A stretch of 64,000 bases of DNA from JAKACA01 sp050008715 (GTDB taxonomy: Bacteria; Actinomycetota; Acidimicrobiia; Acidimicrobiales; Bog-793), in assembly GCA_050008715.1 (NCBI GenBank), contig JBEKMC010000001.1:25532-89531 (forward strand). Reading direction: 5' to 3'. Below the pieces are notes generated by a model. The model worked only from the letters and a program-made list of their open reading frames with translations, did no database searches and had not been told where the DNA came from. Shown here piece after piece: positions 15,114 to 26,296 of the stretch. The translations under genes were made by a program, and so were the position numbers. Within the stretch, counting starts at the first letter, position 1. Every line of letters begins with the position of its first letter.

Positions 15114-16418
15114 ATGACACCACGCGGGCGGCGGGGCACCGCCATTGCCGTCGCCATCATCCTCGCCGTCGCCGTCGTCATCGCGATCGTCGGCGTGGGC
15201 CACGCCGGCATGGGCGGCTCCGGCACGGTCACCACGACCAGCCCACCGACCATCCCGACGACGACCAACCCCTACGCCGCCGAGGAGATCCGTACGGTGC
15301 TGGCGGCGAAGCGGGCTGTGAACGTCACACTTCCGAACGGGTCGGGTGCAGCGGCTCCGGTTCTCGGGCGGAGTCCCTACCGCTCGCCGCTCGGACGGCA
15401 CGAGGTGGTGGGTTTCGTGCCGTATTACGAGCTCGGCAGCATCGACAAGATGGAGCTCGCCGACTTCACCGACGTCGTGTACTACGCCCTCGACTTGAAG
15501 CCGAACGGTCTCCTCGACGAGGCCGGCTCGTCCACCGGCTGGAGCGACTTGCGCGACGGTGGTGCCGGGAACCTCGTGGCGTCGGGCCACACCGCTCATG
15601 ACCGTGTCCTCTTGAGCGTCTTCTCGCAGAGCCCGTCGGTGCTCGCCGCTCTCGCTGCCCACCCGGGCGGCGGGAGGCGCCTCGCCGACGAGCTGGCGCC
15701 GCTGCTGTCGCAGTTCGGCTTCGACGGGATCGATCTCGACCTCGAGGGTCAGGCCGGGGCTGACCGGGCAGGTTTTGTCAGCTACATGGCAGCATTCTCG
15801 TCACGGCTGCGCACGCTCGACCCGTCGTGGACCATCATGCTGAACACGTTCCCGCAGTCGGCAGAGGACACGAGCGGTTTCTTCGACGTGCGGGCACTCG
15901 CCCGGTACGTCGACGTGATGTTCGTGATGGCCTACGACATGACGGACAACGAGATCCCGTCCGCCAACGCCCCCCTCACCGGGGCGAGCCTCACCGTCGC
16001 CGACGCGCTTGCCTCGTATGCGGCCGCCGGCCTGGCAGGCAAGACGATCCTCGGCACGCCGTTCTACGGCTACGACTTCCCGTCCCAAGGCTCGAGCGTG
16101 GGAGCGCAGGCTTCCGGCCAGCCGTACGCCGTCACCTACGACGCCATCCTCGCGTCCATCGTTCACGACGGTCACAAACCGCTCTGGGATTCCGTGACGG
16201 ACACGCCGTATACGGTCTTCCGCCGCTCCGGGTCATGGCATCAGACGTGGTTCGACGACCCGGCCTCGATTGCCCTCAAGACGGCGCTGGCCGCCCAGTT
16301 CCATATCGCCGGGGTCGGTGCATGGGAGCTCGGCATGGTGCAACAGGCACCACAGATGATCACGGTCCTCACGGGCGGATCTCCGGTCCTGAAACAGCCG
16401 CTCGCCACACAACCCTGA
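15114..16418 (+). CDS. Secreted or anchored glycoside hydrolase family 18-like protein (434 aa)
   Basis: An N-terminal hydrophobic segment (about residues 9-30) without a clear cleavage site suggests a signal anchor, followed by a Thr/Pro-rich linker. The GH18 TIM barrel is shown by the catalytic motif DGIDLDLE at residues 204-211, with E211 as the expected acid. Further GH18 strands are VMFVMAYDM and GTPFYGYDF. Related proteins include spore-cortex and chitin or chito-oligosaccharide hydrolases, so likely substrates are N-acetylglucosamine polymers. Start ATG 15114; an in-frame TTG at 15090 would extend it by 8 residues. It is divergent from the PIN/TRAM gene. Confidence 0.88.
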   Translation: MTPRGRRGTAIAVAIILAVAVVIAIVGVGHAGMGGSGTVTTTSPPTIPTTTNPYAAEEIRTVLAAKRAVNVTLPNGSGAAAPVLGRSPYRSPLGRHEVVGFVPYYELGSIDKMELADFTDVVYYALDLKPNGLLDEAGSSTGWSDLRDGGAGNLVASGHTAHDRVLLSVFSQSPSVLAALAAHPGGGRRLADELAPLLSQFGFDGIDLDLEGQAGADRAGFVSYMAAFSSRLRTLDPSWTIMLNTFPQSAEDTSGFFDVRALARYVDVMFVMAYDMTDNEIPSANAPLTGASLTVADALASYAAAGLAGKTILGTPFYGYDFPSQGSSVGAQASGQPYAVTYDAILASIVHDGHKPLWDSVTDTPYTVFRRSGSWHQTWFDDPASIALKTALAAQFHIAGVGAWELGMVQQAPQMITVLTGGSPVLKQPLATQP

Positions 16419-16511
16419 GGCACCGAGGCGCCGGAGCGCCGAGCCGCCGGCGGGGATTCAAAGGCACGGGATCCTCAACGGGTATGCTCGTCACGAGCCC
16501 AAGGTGGTCGG

Positions 16512-19500
16512 ATGACGGCCACTTACCTACGACCTTGGATGGGTGAAGAGGTGCCTACCGAGGCGTCAAGGATCGCGATACCTGGGTTCGAGCTCGTCGA
16601 GGAGCTCGGTCGCGGCGCCACCACAGCGGTCTACCGAGCGGTTCGCGACGGCGAGGACTACGCCGTCAAGATCCAGGAGCTGAGCGGGCCGGACGACATC
16701 TCCCGGCTCACCTTCCGCCGGGAGGCCGCCATCCTCGCGGCGATCCGCCATCCCTGCCTCGGAAAGGTCTACGAGGTCGGCGAGACCAACCGGGTCTCGT
16801 ACCTCGCCATGGAGCTCATCGGCGGTCGCACGCTCGCACAGGCCATCGACGAGGAAGGGGCGCTTCCCGAAGCGCGCGTCCTGTCGCTGGCCGCTGATGT
16901 CGCCTCCGCCCTCGAGGTCGCCCACCGGGTCGGCCTCGTCCACCGCGACGTCGCCCCCCGCAACATCGTGCTGCGATCGGACGGGCGTGCGGTCCTCATC
17001 GACTTCGGACTCGCCACCCAGATCGGCACACGCCAGCCCGAGGACGCCGTCATCGGCACCGTGCTCTACAGCGCCCCGGAACAGACCGGAATGGTGCGGC
17101 GGCCCGTGGACCGCCGCTCCGACCTCTACTCGCTCGGAGCAGTCCTGTTCGAGTGCGTCACCGGCCGCCCGCCGTTCCGAGCCGCCGACGCCGGGGAAGT
17201 CGTGCGCATGCACGCCGTGCAGGCGCCGCCCGATGCCCGCGCCCTCGAGCCGAACGTGTCGGTGCAACTGTCACGTATCCTCGCCAAGCTTCTGGCAAAG
17301 GATCCGGACGACCGTTACCAGGACGCCGGTTCGCTCCTCTCGGACCTCGAGGCCCTCCGCCGGGGCACGTTGCAGACCGAGGCACCGCTTGGTCACTCCG
17401 TATCGGATCGCCCGACGACGATGGTCACGCTCGTCGGTCGCGAGACCGAGCTGTCCGCCCTCCTCGAGACGGCGAACGAGTGCCGCACCACCGGTGTCGG
17501 CTCCGCCGTGCTGATCGAGTCGGACCCCGGCGGCGGCAAGACCCGCCTCGTGGCGGAGTTGGCCCTCATCGCCCGCGGCAACGGCATGAGCGTCCTCGAG
17601 ACACACATCGGGCTCGACCATCCGGGGCCCCTCGGGCCGCTCGCGCGGGCGCTCGGCCGTTTCCTCGCCGACCTCGAGACCCGAGATCCGGAGACGCTCG
17701 CCCATCTGCGCGAGCAGATGGGGCTCGGGCGCAGCGGGGCGGCGGACTCGCTCGTCGGTCTCTCCCAGAACCTCGACCGGTTCCTGTCGGTGGGCGCGGA
17801 GCGGGCGGCCGAGCCGAGCTTCCACGAGTTCGCCGTCATCGAGGCGGCACACCTGTTGATGTCGGTCGCCAACGCCTCGACGGGCGGGGCTCTGCTCGTC
17901 ATCGACAACGCCCACCTGGCCGACGACGCCACTCATCGTGTGCTCTCGTACCTCGCGCCCGAGCTCGACCGCCTGCCCCTCATGGTCGTCCTTACGGCCC
18001 GTACCGATCCTGCGAACACGCCGGCCGTGCAACGCTTGCGCAGCGAGATGGGCGACGCCGTCCGGCGCCGGATCGAGCTGCCGCCGCTGAGCGACGCGCA
18101 GATCGAAGGCGTCCTCTCGTGGCAGCTCGGCGGCGATGCCCTCGAGCCGAGCCTTGCCAACGAGATCACGATCCGGGCGAACGGCAACCCGTCCGCCGCC
18201 GTCGAGTACCTCAGGTCGGCGCTCGAGGCAGGCGTCCTCCGGCCCTACTGGGGCACGTTCTCGGTGGACGCGGAGGCGCTGGCGAGCCTCGACCTTCCGA
18301 TGGACGTGCGGGGCCTCGCCCTCCGCCGGCTCGACGGCCTGCGGCCGGCGACGCGCTGGCTGCTCACCGAGGCCGCCGTGATCGGCTCGAGCTTCAACGT
18401 CGACCTCTTGGCGACGATCACGCGCTGGCCGACCGGCGACGTGCACGTCGCGCTCGGGGAGGCCGCCAGGGCGCGGGTCGTAGAGGCCCACGAGAGCGAG
18501 CGGTACGTCTTCTTGGACGAAGGCGTCCGGGACGTCCTGTTGAGCTCCATCGACGCCCAGGCCTCGCAGCAGGCCCACGAGCTGCTGGCACGAGCGTTGC
18601 AGGAGACCGGGGACAGCCGGCCGGAGATCCTCTACGACATCGCCCGCCACTACGCCCTCGGTGAGATCGCCACCGAGCCGCGGCGTTGCTTCCAGGCCAA
18701 CCATCGTGCGGCACGCCTCGCCCTGGCCGCACAGGCCGACGACGACGCCCTGGCGTTTCTCGCAACGGCGGAGGTGGTAGCTGCCGAGTACCGCTTGACG
18801 GTCGGCAGTGCCTTCGAGGCCGACTACGGCACGGCGCTCGCTCGCAGCGGCAAGGTCCCCGAGGCGCTCGCACACTACGAGAACGCCCTGCGGCTCGAAC
18901 GCGAGCGCATCGGCAAGGCCCGGATCCACGAGCACGTCGCCCGCGTCTACTTCGCCCAGACGAATGGCACCTTGGGCCTGCAGCACGCCCGCGCCGGCCT
19001 GGCGGAGCTGGGCAAGCCGCTGCCGTCGAGCAACGTGCTCGCCGTGCTGTCGACGCTGTGGAAGTGCTTCCTCGGCCTCGTGCTCGGCGTGACGAGGATC
19101 GGCTTCGGGGGAGCCAAGCGAGGAAAGCGCGAGCAGGTCCGCCTCGAATGCCGTCTCCTCGAAGTCGCCGGCGACTCGGCCGATCTCGAGCATCGGTCGT
19201 TCCTGTCAGTCGGCGCGGCGCTTCGAGCGCTCCTGCCGGCGAACCGCCTCGGTCACTCCCGCGAGTACGTCGGCGTGTACGCCCACCTCGGTGTCGTGCT
19301 CGCGCAGATCCGGCTCGTCAATTTCGCCCGCATCGTCGCCCGTCACACGACCCGCGTTGCCGAGCGCAGCGGCGACCAGGGAACGCTCGTGCACGCGAAG
19401 CTTCTCGAAGCGATCAGCCTCGAGTTCCAGGGCGAGTCCGTGCAATCGCAACAGGTGCTCGCCGAAGTGCTCCGCCACGAGACGCGCTGGCTGCAGCCAG

Positions 19501-21917
19501 GCGAGTACTTGAGCGGCGTCCTGGCTGCCTGCATCGGGCTCGGGATGAGAGGGCGCATCCTCGAGCAGGTCGCCTGGGTCGAGGAGGCGACCTGGCATTC
19601 CGGCGCAGCCACGCGCATCGCGGACGGGACGGTGACGGGGCTCGACTTCGTCGGGATCGGGATCTCCGGGCTCCTCGAGCAGCCGACGCTCGGATTGGAG
19701 CGGATCGGGCGGGTGCGGGAGCGTTTTGCCAGCACGCAACCGTCACGCCTCTCCGTCGCCGGCTATCAGGTGGCCCTCACGACGTTCCACTACGGGCTGA
19801 ACGAGCTCGGACTGCCGTTCGAACAGTCGATCTCGGCGTTCCGCGCCCAGAAGCTGCCACCCTGGAACTGCCCCTACAACCTCTCCATGTTCTGGATCAT
19901 GCAGGCCTACGGGAGGCTCTCACAGCTGCTGAACGGTCCTCCGGAAGAGCGCAAGGAGCGGGCACGGCAAGCACGGAGAGCAGTGCGGGACCTGCACATC
20001 GCCTCCCGCACGCCCTTGCTGCGGGCTCACTACCACGCGGCGCGCGGCGGTCTCCTCGTGGCGAAGGGTCGCTACAAGGCTGCTCTGCGTGCCAGCTCGA
20101 AAGGCCAGTCCCTGCTCATCGGGCTCGATGGGCCCGGCGTCGAGATGGCCATCCAAATGGTTCGCAGCCGGGCGCTCGCCGGCGCCGGCTACCAGGAGGA
20201 GTCGGACCGGTTGGCCGTGGCGGCCTCGCGGCTCGCCGAGGACCTCGGTGTCACGGGTTTCGTCCGCTGGATTCAGCCGCGGGTCATCGAGCGCCCCCGC
20301 CGCGGTCCCTTCGCTCACTCCGTGCGCGCCCAGTCCATGGGCGCAGGCCCGGTACGTGTGTCCGGCTTTCACGCCATCGGTGCCGGCGGGGTCCGCGTCG
20401 CCAGCCGAGCCGCCCGCCAGCTCGAGGCGCTCCTGCAAGTCGGAGCGGCCGCCGCCCGCGTTCTCGACCCTGAGGAGCTCGCCCGGCTCGCCCTCGACGA
20501 GACCGTGCGAATCCTCAATGCCGAGCGGGCGCTGCTGTTCCTCACGAACGAGAACTCGGGCCTCGTGCGACCGCACCTCGGGAGGGACGCCGCCTGCAAC
20601 GACTTGAAGGAGCTCACGGGATACTCCTCGACCATCGTCGACCGGGTCGTGGCCACCCGGGAGGCCATCGTCCTCACCGGGACGGAGGAGGGCGCCGCCC
20701 TCGGGTCGGAGAGCGCCGTCACCCACGGACTGCGCTCGATCCTCGTGGCGCCACTGCAGATCGAGGACCGCCTGCTCGGCGTCGTCTACCTCGACAGCCG
20801 CCTGGCAAAAGGTATCTTCACGAACGACGACGTCGAGATCCTGAGCGCCATCACCTCGAACATCGCCTTCGCCCTCGAGACGGCCCGCCTGGCCGAGATC
20901 GAGATGTCGGTCGCGAGCGAGCGGCGCCAGCGTCAGGTGGCCGAGCTGCTACGCGACTCGATGCGCTCGATCGGCCAGAGCCTGGAGCCTCGCGGGGTGC
21001 TGCGCTCCATCCTGCAGACCTCGGTCTCGGCCCTCGCCGCCGATGCCGGTGCCATCCTGCTCGCCGACGGGGAGCGCCTCGAGATCGCCGCCGCCATGGG
21101 CGGTGGCGTGTCGCTGCCGCCGGAAGGCTACGACCTCGCCAAGGCGGACCAACCGGAGATCGCCGAGGCGCTCCGGTCCCGCAAGCCACTCGCCGTCGCC
21201 AGCGTCATCAGCGAGCGCAACTCTCCGCTGTTCGGCCTCCTCGGGCGCGCCGGTTCGTTCATCGTCGCCCCGCTCGTGGAACGCGAGCGGGCGGTTGGCG
21301 CCCTTGTGATCATCGCCCGCCGGCCGAACGCCTTCGGCCAGACCCAGACCGAGGTCGCCGCCGCCCTCGCCGGCCAAGGTGTCGTCGCCTACGAGAACGC
21401 CCAGCTGTTCGCTCGGGTGCAGACGCTGGCGCAACGCGACGAGCTGTCCGGCGTGGCCAACCGGCGCTACTTCTTCGAGACGGCCGGCCGCACATTCCGG
21501 GACGCCCGCCAGGTCGGCACGCCGCTCTCGGCCATGATGCTCGACATCGACCACTTCAAGAACGTCAACGACCGCTACGGCCACGCCTCCGGGGACGACG
21601 TCATCAGGGTGGTCGCCCAGCGGGTCACGAAGGTGATCGGCTCGGGTGACATCGTCGGGCGCTACGGCGGCGAGGAGTTCGCCCTCGTCGTGCAAGCTCC
21701 CCTCAAGGACGCCCATGAGCTGGCGGAACGTCTTCGCCAGGTCATCAACGAGGCGCCGATCGCCACGGCCGCCGGGCCCGTCGAGGTGACCGTCTCGGTC
21801 GGCGTCGCCGAGATGGACATGCGGGACGCAGACCTCGGTCGCCTGCTGCAGCGGACCGACGCCGCCCTCTACGAAGCCAAGCGCGGTGGTCGCGACCAGG
21901 TCGCCCGCGCTTCGTAG
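16512..21917 (+). CDS. Giant Ser/Thr kinase-AAA ATPase-TPR-GAF-GAF-GGDEF fusion protein (1801 aa)
   Basis: Multi-domain signalling protein. Domain 1 is a eukaryotic-type kinase (residues about 20-285) with AVK lysine, HRDVAPRN at about 142, DFG and APE motifs. Domain 2 is an AAA-type ATPase (about 300-600) with P-loop SDPGGGKTR near 338 and LLVIDNAH near 462. Domain 3 is a long helical TPR-like region (about 690-1270). Domains 4 and 5 are GAF modules (about 1303-1456 and 1476-1629). Domain 6 is a diguanylate cyclase with RYGGEEF near 1716. The RxxD I-site is not conserved (GSGD), so no product feedback is expected, unlike the cyclase at 9-10.8 kb. A TATGCT -10-like element lies at 16483-16488. 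Cyanobacterial HstK-type proteins are similar but end in a histidine kinase. Confidence 0.93.
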   Translation: MTATYLRPWMGEEVPTEASRIAIPGFELVEELGRGATTAVYRAVRDGEDYAVKIQELSGPDDISRLTFRREAAILAAIRHPCLGKVYEVGETNRVSYLAMELIGGRTLAQAIDEEGALPEARVLSLAADVASALEVAHRVGLVHRDVAPRNIVLRSDGRAVLIDFGLATQIGTRQPEDAVIGTVLYSAPEQTGMVRRPVDRRSDLYSLGAVLFECVTGRPPFRAADAGEVVRMHAVQAPPDARALEPNVSVQLSRILAKLLAKDPDDRYQDAGSLLSDLEALRRGTLQTEAPLGHSVSDRPTTMVTLVGRETELSALLETANECRTTGVGSAVLIESDPGGGKTRLVAELALIARGNGMSVLETHIGLDHPGPLGPLARALGRFLADLETRDPETLAHLREQMGLGRSGAADSLVGLSQNLDRFLSVGAERAAEPSFHEFAVIEAAHLLMSVANASTGGALLVIDNAHLADDATHRVLSYLAPELDRLPLMVVLTARTDPANTPAVQRLRSEMGDAVRRRIELPPLSDAQIEGVLSWQLGGDALEPSLANEITIRANGNPSAAVEYLRSALEAGVLRPYWGTFSVDAEALASLDLPMDVRGLALRRLDGLRPATRWLLTEAAVIGSSFNVDLLATITRWPTGDVHVALGEAARARVVEAHESERYVFLDEGVRDVLLSSIDAQASQQAHELLARALQETGDSRPEILYDIARHYALGEIATEPRRCFQANHRAARLALAAQADDDALAFLATAEVVAAEYRLTVGSAFEADYGTALARSGKVPEALAHYENALRLERERIGKARIHEHVARVYFAQTNGTLGLQHARAGLAELGKPLPSSNVLAVLSTLWKCFLGLVLGVTRIGFGGAKRGKREQVRLECRLLEVAGDSADLEHRSFLSVGAALRALLPANRLGHSREYVGVYAHLGVVLAQIRLVNFARIVARHTTRVAERSGDQGTLVHAKLLEAISLEFQGESVQSQQVLAEVLRHETRWLQPGEYLSGVLAACIGLGMRGRILEQVAWVEEATWHSGAATRIADGTVTGLDFVGIGISGLLEQPTLGLERIGRVRERFASTQPSRLSVAGYQVALTTFHYGLNELGLPFEQSISAFRAQKLPPWNCPYNLSMFWIMQAYGRLSQLLNGPPEERKERARQARRAVRDLHIASRTPLLRAHYHAARGGLLVAKGRYKAALRASSKGQSLLIGLDGPGVEMAIQMVRSRALAGAGYQEESDRLAVAASRLAEDLGVTGFVRWIQPRVIERPRRGPFAHSVRAQSMGAGPVRVSGFHAIGAGGVRVASRAARQLEALLQVGAAAARVLDPEELARLALDETVRILNAERALLFLTNENSGLVRPHLGRDAACNDLKELTGYSSTIVDRVVATREAIVLTGTEEGAALGSESAVTHGLRSILVAPLQIEDRLLGVVYLDSRLAKGIFTNDDVEILSAITSNIAFALETARLAEIEMSVASERRQRQVAELLRDSMRSIGQSLEPRGVLRSILQTSVSALAADAGAILLADGERLEIAAAMGGGVSLPPEGYDLAKADQPEIAEALRSRKPLAVASVISERNSPLFGLLGRAGSFIVAPLVERERAVGALVIIARRPNAFGQTQTEVAAALAGQGVVAYENAQLFARVQTLAQRDELSGVANRRYFFETAGRTFRDARQVGTPLSAMMLDIDHFKNVNDRYGHASGDDVIRVVAQRVTKVIGSGDIVGRYGGEEFALVVQAPLKDAHELAERLRQVINEAPIATAAGPVEVTVSVGVAEMDMRDADLGRLLQRTDAALYEAKRGGRDQVARAS

Positions 21918-21941
21918 GCCAAGCTCGTCGTAGATGGGGCG

Positions 21942-22775
21942 CTACCGCTCGACGAGGTAGTAGTCCTCGACCCCTGTCGAGACGAAACCACAGCTCTCGT
22001 ACAGGTGCAGTGCCGCAGGATTGTCGACGAGCACCTCGAGATGCACCGACTCGATGCCCTCGGACCGCACCGCCCGCGTGATCGTGGACAGCGCTCCCCG
22101 CCCGTAGCCGCGCCCCTGCAGCTCGGGCACGATGACGAAGCCGTAGATACCAGCATCGTGCGCCACCTCGTCACGGTCGACGCGGACGACCCCGACGCGT
22201 GTGCCGGCAGTCTCGATGACGATTGTCTGCCTGACTCGTTCCTCCCAGTCGTCACGGTCGACCGCCTCGGTAGGGAGCCCGAAGCCGCGGGCGGTGCAGT
22301 CCCGCACGAAGTCGAGGTCGTCCGAGACAGCGGGCCGCAGGGTCATCTGCTCGTGTGCACCCTGCAGCTCGGGTGCATGTTCCTGGCGCATCCGGTGTTC
22401 GGAGGACTGGAGCGTGCCACCGCGCCCCGCAGCGAAACCCACCCCTGCCGCACACGACCGGTCCACGATGAGGAGCACGCGCCCGACGCCGCGGCTGCGC
22501 AGCTCGTCCATGGCCGCGTCGAGCAGGCGGGTAGCGATGTGCCGGCGGCGGTGGCGGGGATGAACCATCCCGCAGATCTCGACCTCGGTCGGTATGTTCT
22601 GGTAGATGCCGCAGAACCCGGCGATCTCGCCGTCGGCCGTGCGCCAGAGGAAGTCGTTCGCCAGCTCGGGGGAACGAGTGCGCAGCGTTCCGTACTCGAG
22701 CTTCAGGCGACCCCCGTCGACGGCGCCGCAGGCGGCCTCGAGGCTGGCGATAGCGCTCAGTTGCGTTGCGCCCAG
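21942..22775 (-). CDS. Double-GNAT acetyltransferase with unclear start
   Basis: Two GNAT domains in tandem, as in mycothiol synthase MshD. The C-terminal domain has a good acetyl-CoA site (QGRGYGRG, with VDNPAALHLYESCGF). The N-terminal domain has a degenerate one (RHRRRHIA, Gly replaced by His). The first ATG is at 22568, but it falls inside the first GNAT domain. Sensible sequence continues upstream (ELANDFLWRTADGEIAGFCG). No ATG, GTG or TTG occurs in that frame back to the rpsT end. A CTG at 22775 or 22760 is the best candidate, so the 5' end given is tentative. Upstream lies an in-frame 15-bp repeat array. MshD function is possible but unproven. Confidence 0.7.
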   Translation of the reverse strand: MGATQLSAIASLEAACGAVDGGRLKLEYGTLRTRSPELANDFLWRTADGEIAGFCGIYQNIPTEVEICGMVHPRHRRRHIATRLLDAAMDELRSRGVGRVLLIVDRSCAAGVGFAAGRGGTLQSSEHRMRQEHAPELQGAHEQMTLRPAVSDDLDFVRDCTARGFGLPTEAVDRDDWEERVRQTIVIETAGTRVGVVRVDRDEVAHDAGIYGFVIVPELQGRGYGRGALSTITRAVRSEGIESVHLEVLVDNPAALHLYESCGFVSTGVEDYYLVER

Positions 22776-22800
22776 CCCGCGGGAGATCTCGAGCCCGCCA

Positions 22801-22875
22801 GCGTTGGAGTCACCGGCGTTGGGGTCGCCGGCGTTGGGGTCGCCGGTCTGAGGGCTGCCGGCGTGAGGGCTGCCG
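22801..22875. repeat. Five 15-bp tandem repeats between rpsT and the GNAT gene
   Basis: Units at 22801, 22816, 22831, 22846 and 22861. Two are identical (gcgttggggtcgccg) and the others are close variants such as gcgtgagggctgccg. Read on the minus strand in the GNAT frame, the array stays open (SPHAGSPQTGDPNAG). Confidence 0.9.
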
Positions 22876-22884
22876 GCCGTGACC

Positions 22885-23166
22885 TCACTCGTCGCCGGAG
22901 CGCTCCTCGACGAGGTCGGCGAAGTGCCGGACGAGGCGTGACTTGCGCCGGGCTGCCTGGTTCGGGTGGATGATGCCCTTGGCGGCAGCTTTGTCGATGC
23001 GCTTGACAGCGAGGCGCAGACGATCGCCCATGTCCTCGGCGCCGGTCTCGGCTGCCCGAAGGGCGCCCTTCGTACGCGTCTTCAGCTCCGAGCGGACGGC
23101 CTTGTTGCGCTCGTGGCGCAACTTGTTCTGGCGGTCCCGCTTGATCTGACTCTTGATATTGGCCAT
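22885..23166 (-). CDS. rpsT: 30S ribosomal protein S20 (93 aa)
   Basis: Small basic 16S-rRNA-binding protein of the 30S subunit body. The sequence opens MANIKSQIKRDRQNKLRHERNKAVRS and contains the family stretch IDKAAAKGIIHPNQAARRKSRL. The ATG at 23166 is preceded by GGAAG. It is divergent from lepA, its usual neighbour in actinobacteria. The upstream region carries three 7-bp direct repeats at 17-bp spacing. The C-terminus ends in an acidic tail. Confidence 0.97.
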   Translation of the reverse strand: MANIKSQIKRDRQNKLRHERNKAVRSELKTRTKGALRAAETGAEDMGDRLRLAVKRIDKAAAKGIIHPNQAARRKSRLVRHFADLVEERSGDE

Positions 23167-23191
23167 GTCTTCCTCAGACGCGAATCGCTGT

Positions 23192-23232
23192 GTACTCGAA
23201 GTTGACGGGTACTCGGCGATAAAGGGTACTCG
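23192..23232. repeat. Three GTACTCG direct repeats at 17-bp spacing upstream of rpsT
   Basis: GTACTCG occurs at 23192-23198, 23209-23215 and 23226-23232, exactly 17 bp apart, with little conservation between the copies. The block lies 26 bp upstream of the rpsT start codon, in the rpsT promoter or leader. The regular phasing suggests a multi-site binding region. Confidence 0.6.
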
Positions 23233-23335
23233 GACGATGTCGTGCCGGGACCTGGTTCGGCCCGCTGCTAACGGGCACGATCGTATCAGGAGCCCGGACC
23301 GTCCCTGCCCGTGCGGCTCGCAGGGAGCCGGCGAG

Positions 23336-23365
23336 GGCTGGCCGGAGGGGGGCTGGCCGGAGGGG
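23336..23365. repeat. Two 15-bp tandem repeats before lepA
   Basis: ggctggccggagggg is present twice in direct succession. The second copy supplies the AGGGGAG that looks like the ribosome-binding site of the lepA GTG start at 23376. Confidence 0.8.
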
Positions 23366-23375
23366 AGCGCTTCAG

Positions 23376-25184
<1,809 letters not shown>

Positions 25185-25236
25185 GGCGGGGACGCCGCCA
25201 ACTGGCCGCTTGTCCTGCTCAAGGCCGAAATGCCGA

Positions 25237-25242
25237 TAAAAT
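25237..25242 (+). promoter_or_regulatory. Probable -10 element of hrcA
   Basis: TAAAAT stands out in GC-rich sequence. A start of transcription about 7 nt downstream would fall within a few bases of the hrcA GTG at 25253, implying a leaderless or near-leaderless mRNA. No good -35 at normal spacing and no CIRCE repeat is visible. Confidence 0.5.
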
Positions 25243-25252
25243 CAAGGGCATT

Positions 25253-26296
25253 GTGAGCGGTACGCCGGAGACGAGGGACCTCGACGAGCGGAAGGCCGCC
25301 ATTTTGAAGACGGTCGTCACCGACTATGTCGAGACGGCCCAGCCGGTGGGATCCTCCCAGGTCGCCCGAGATCCCACGATCGAGGTCTCGCCCGCGACGA
25401 TCCGGGCGGACATGGCGGCGCTCGAGCGCGACGGCTACCTCATGCATCCGCACACGAGTGCGGGCCGCGTGCCGACGGACAAGGGTTACCGTTTCTTCGT
25501 CGACCACCTGGCGACGCCGATGCTGCTCGGCGAGTCGAAGCAGGAGCAGATCCAGGAATTCTTCTCCCGCGCCCACGGTGAGCTCGAGCGCATGCTGGCG
25601 GACACGAGCCGGCTCCTCGCCCAGCTGACCGATTCGGCCGCCATCGTCGTCGGGCCGGGCCACGAACGACTCGTCGTGCGCTCGGCGCTCGTCGTCCGCA
25701 TCTCGTCGCACGCCGGCCTCGTCGTCGTCGTGTTGTCGAACGGCGTCGTCGAGAAGCACACCGTCTCCCTCGGCGCCGACGTGGCCGATGGCGACATCGA
25801 AGCTGCCAGCAGCTACTTGCAGCAGCATTTCGCCGATTACTCCCTCACCCAGCTCGTGCCCGGCGGCGTCTCGCTCCCCGGCAGCCGTCGCCTCGAAGTG
25901 GACGAGGTGGTCGCCGCCTGCCGGCAGGCGCTCACCGACTCCGACGATGCCGAGCAGACGAGCGACCAGGTGTTCGTGGGCGGGGCGGCGAGGATGGCGG
26001 AGCGTTTCGAGGCGGTCGACCAGGTGCGGGCCGTCCTCGGGATCCTCGAGCAGTCCTTCGTCGTCGTGTCGCTGCTCCGGGATGTGCTCGCGCAGGGACA
26101 GTCCGTCGCCATCGGCTCGGAGCACGGGCTTGCACCGCTCTCGACGTGCTCGCTCGTGGTGGCTCCGTACGTGGGCGAGGACGACGCCGTCGGCACCATC
26201 GGTATCCTCGGCCCTACGCGCATGGACTACCCGCAAGCTCTCGCTACCGTCGCCGTCGTCGGCCGGCGCCTGTCGCGAGAGCTGCGCCGCGGGTGA
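25253..26296 (+). CDS. hrcA: Heat-inducible transcription repressor HrcA (347 aa)
   Basis: Repressor of chaperone genes that binds CIRCE operators with help from GroEL. The N-terminal winged helix contains VTDYVETAQPVGSSQVA and VSPATIRADMAALERDGYL, followed by HTSAGRVPTDKGYRFFVD, a hallmark of the family. The C-terminal part has the GAF-like fold ending GILGPTRMDYPQA. GTG 25253 is chosen because it lies just after a strong -10 element and gives the normal N-terminus. dnaJ follows 55 bp downstream, the usual hrcA-dnaJ pair. No CIRCE sequence was found nearby, so its targets are probably elsewhere. Confidence 0.95.
   Translation: MSGTPETRDLDERKAAILKTVVTDYVETAQPVGSSQVARDPTIEVSPATIRADMAALERDGYLMHPHTSAGRVPTDKGYRFFVDHLATPMLLGESKQEQIQEFFSRAHGELERMLADTSRLLAQLTDSAAIVVGPGHERLVVRSALVVRISSHAGLVVVVLSNGVVEKHTVSLGADVADGDIEAASSYLQQHFADYSLTQLVPGGVSLPGSRRLEVDEVVAACRQALTDSDDAEQTSDQVFVGGAARMAERFEAVDQVRAVLGILEQSFVVVSLLRDVLAQGQSVAIGSEHGLAPLSTCSLVVAPYVGEDDAVGTIGILGPTRMDYPQALATVAVVGRRLSRELRRG

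Noticed and set aside
25185..25252. CIRCE operator upstream of hrcA
   Set aside because: Looked for TTAGCACTC-N9-GAGTGCTAA and found nothing similar.
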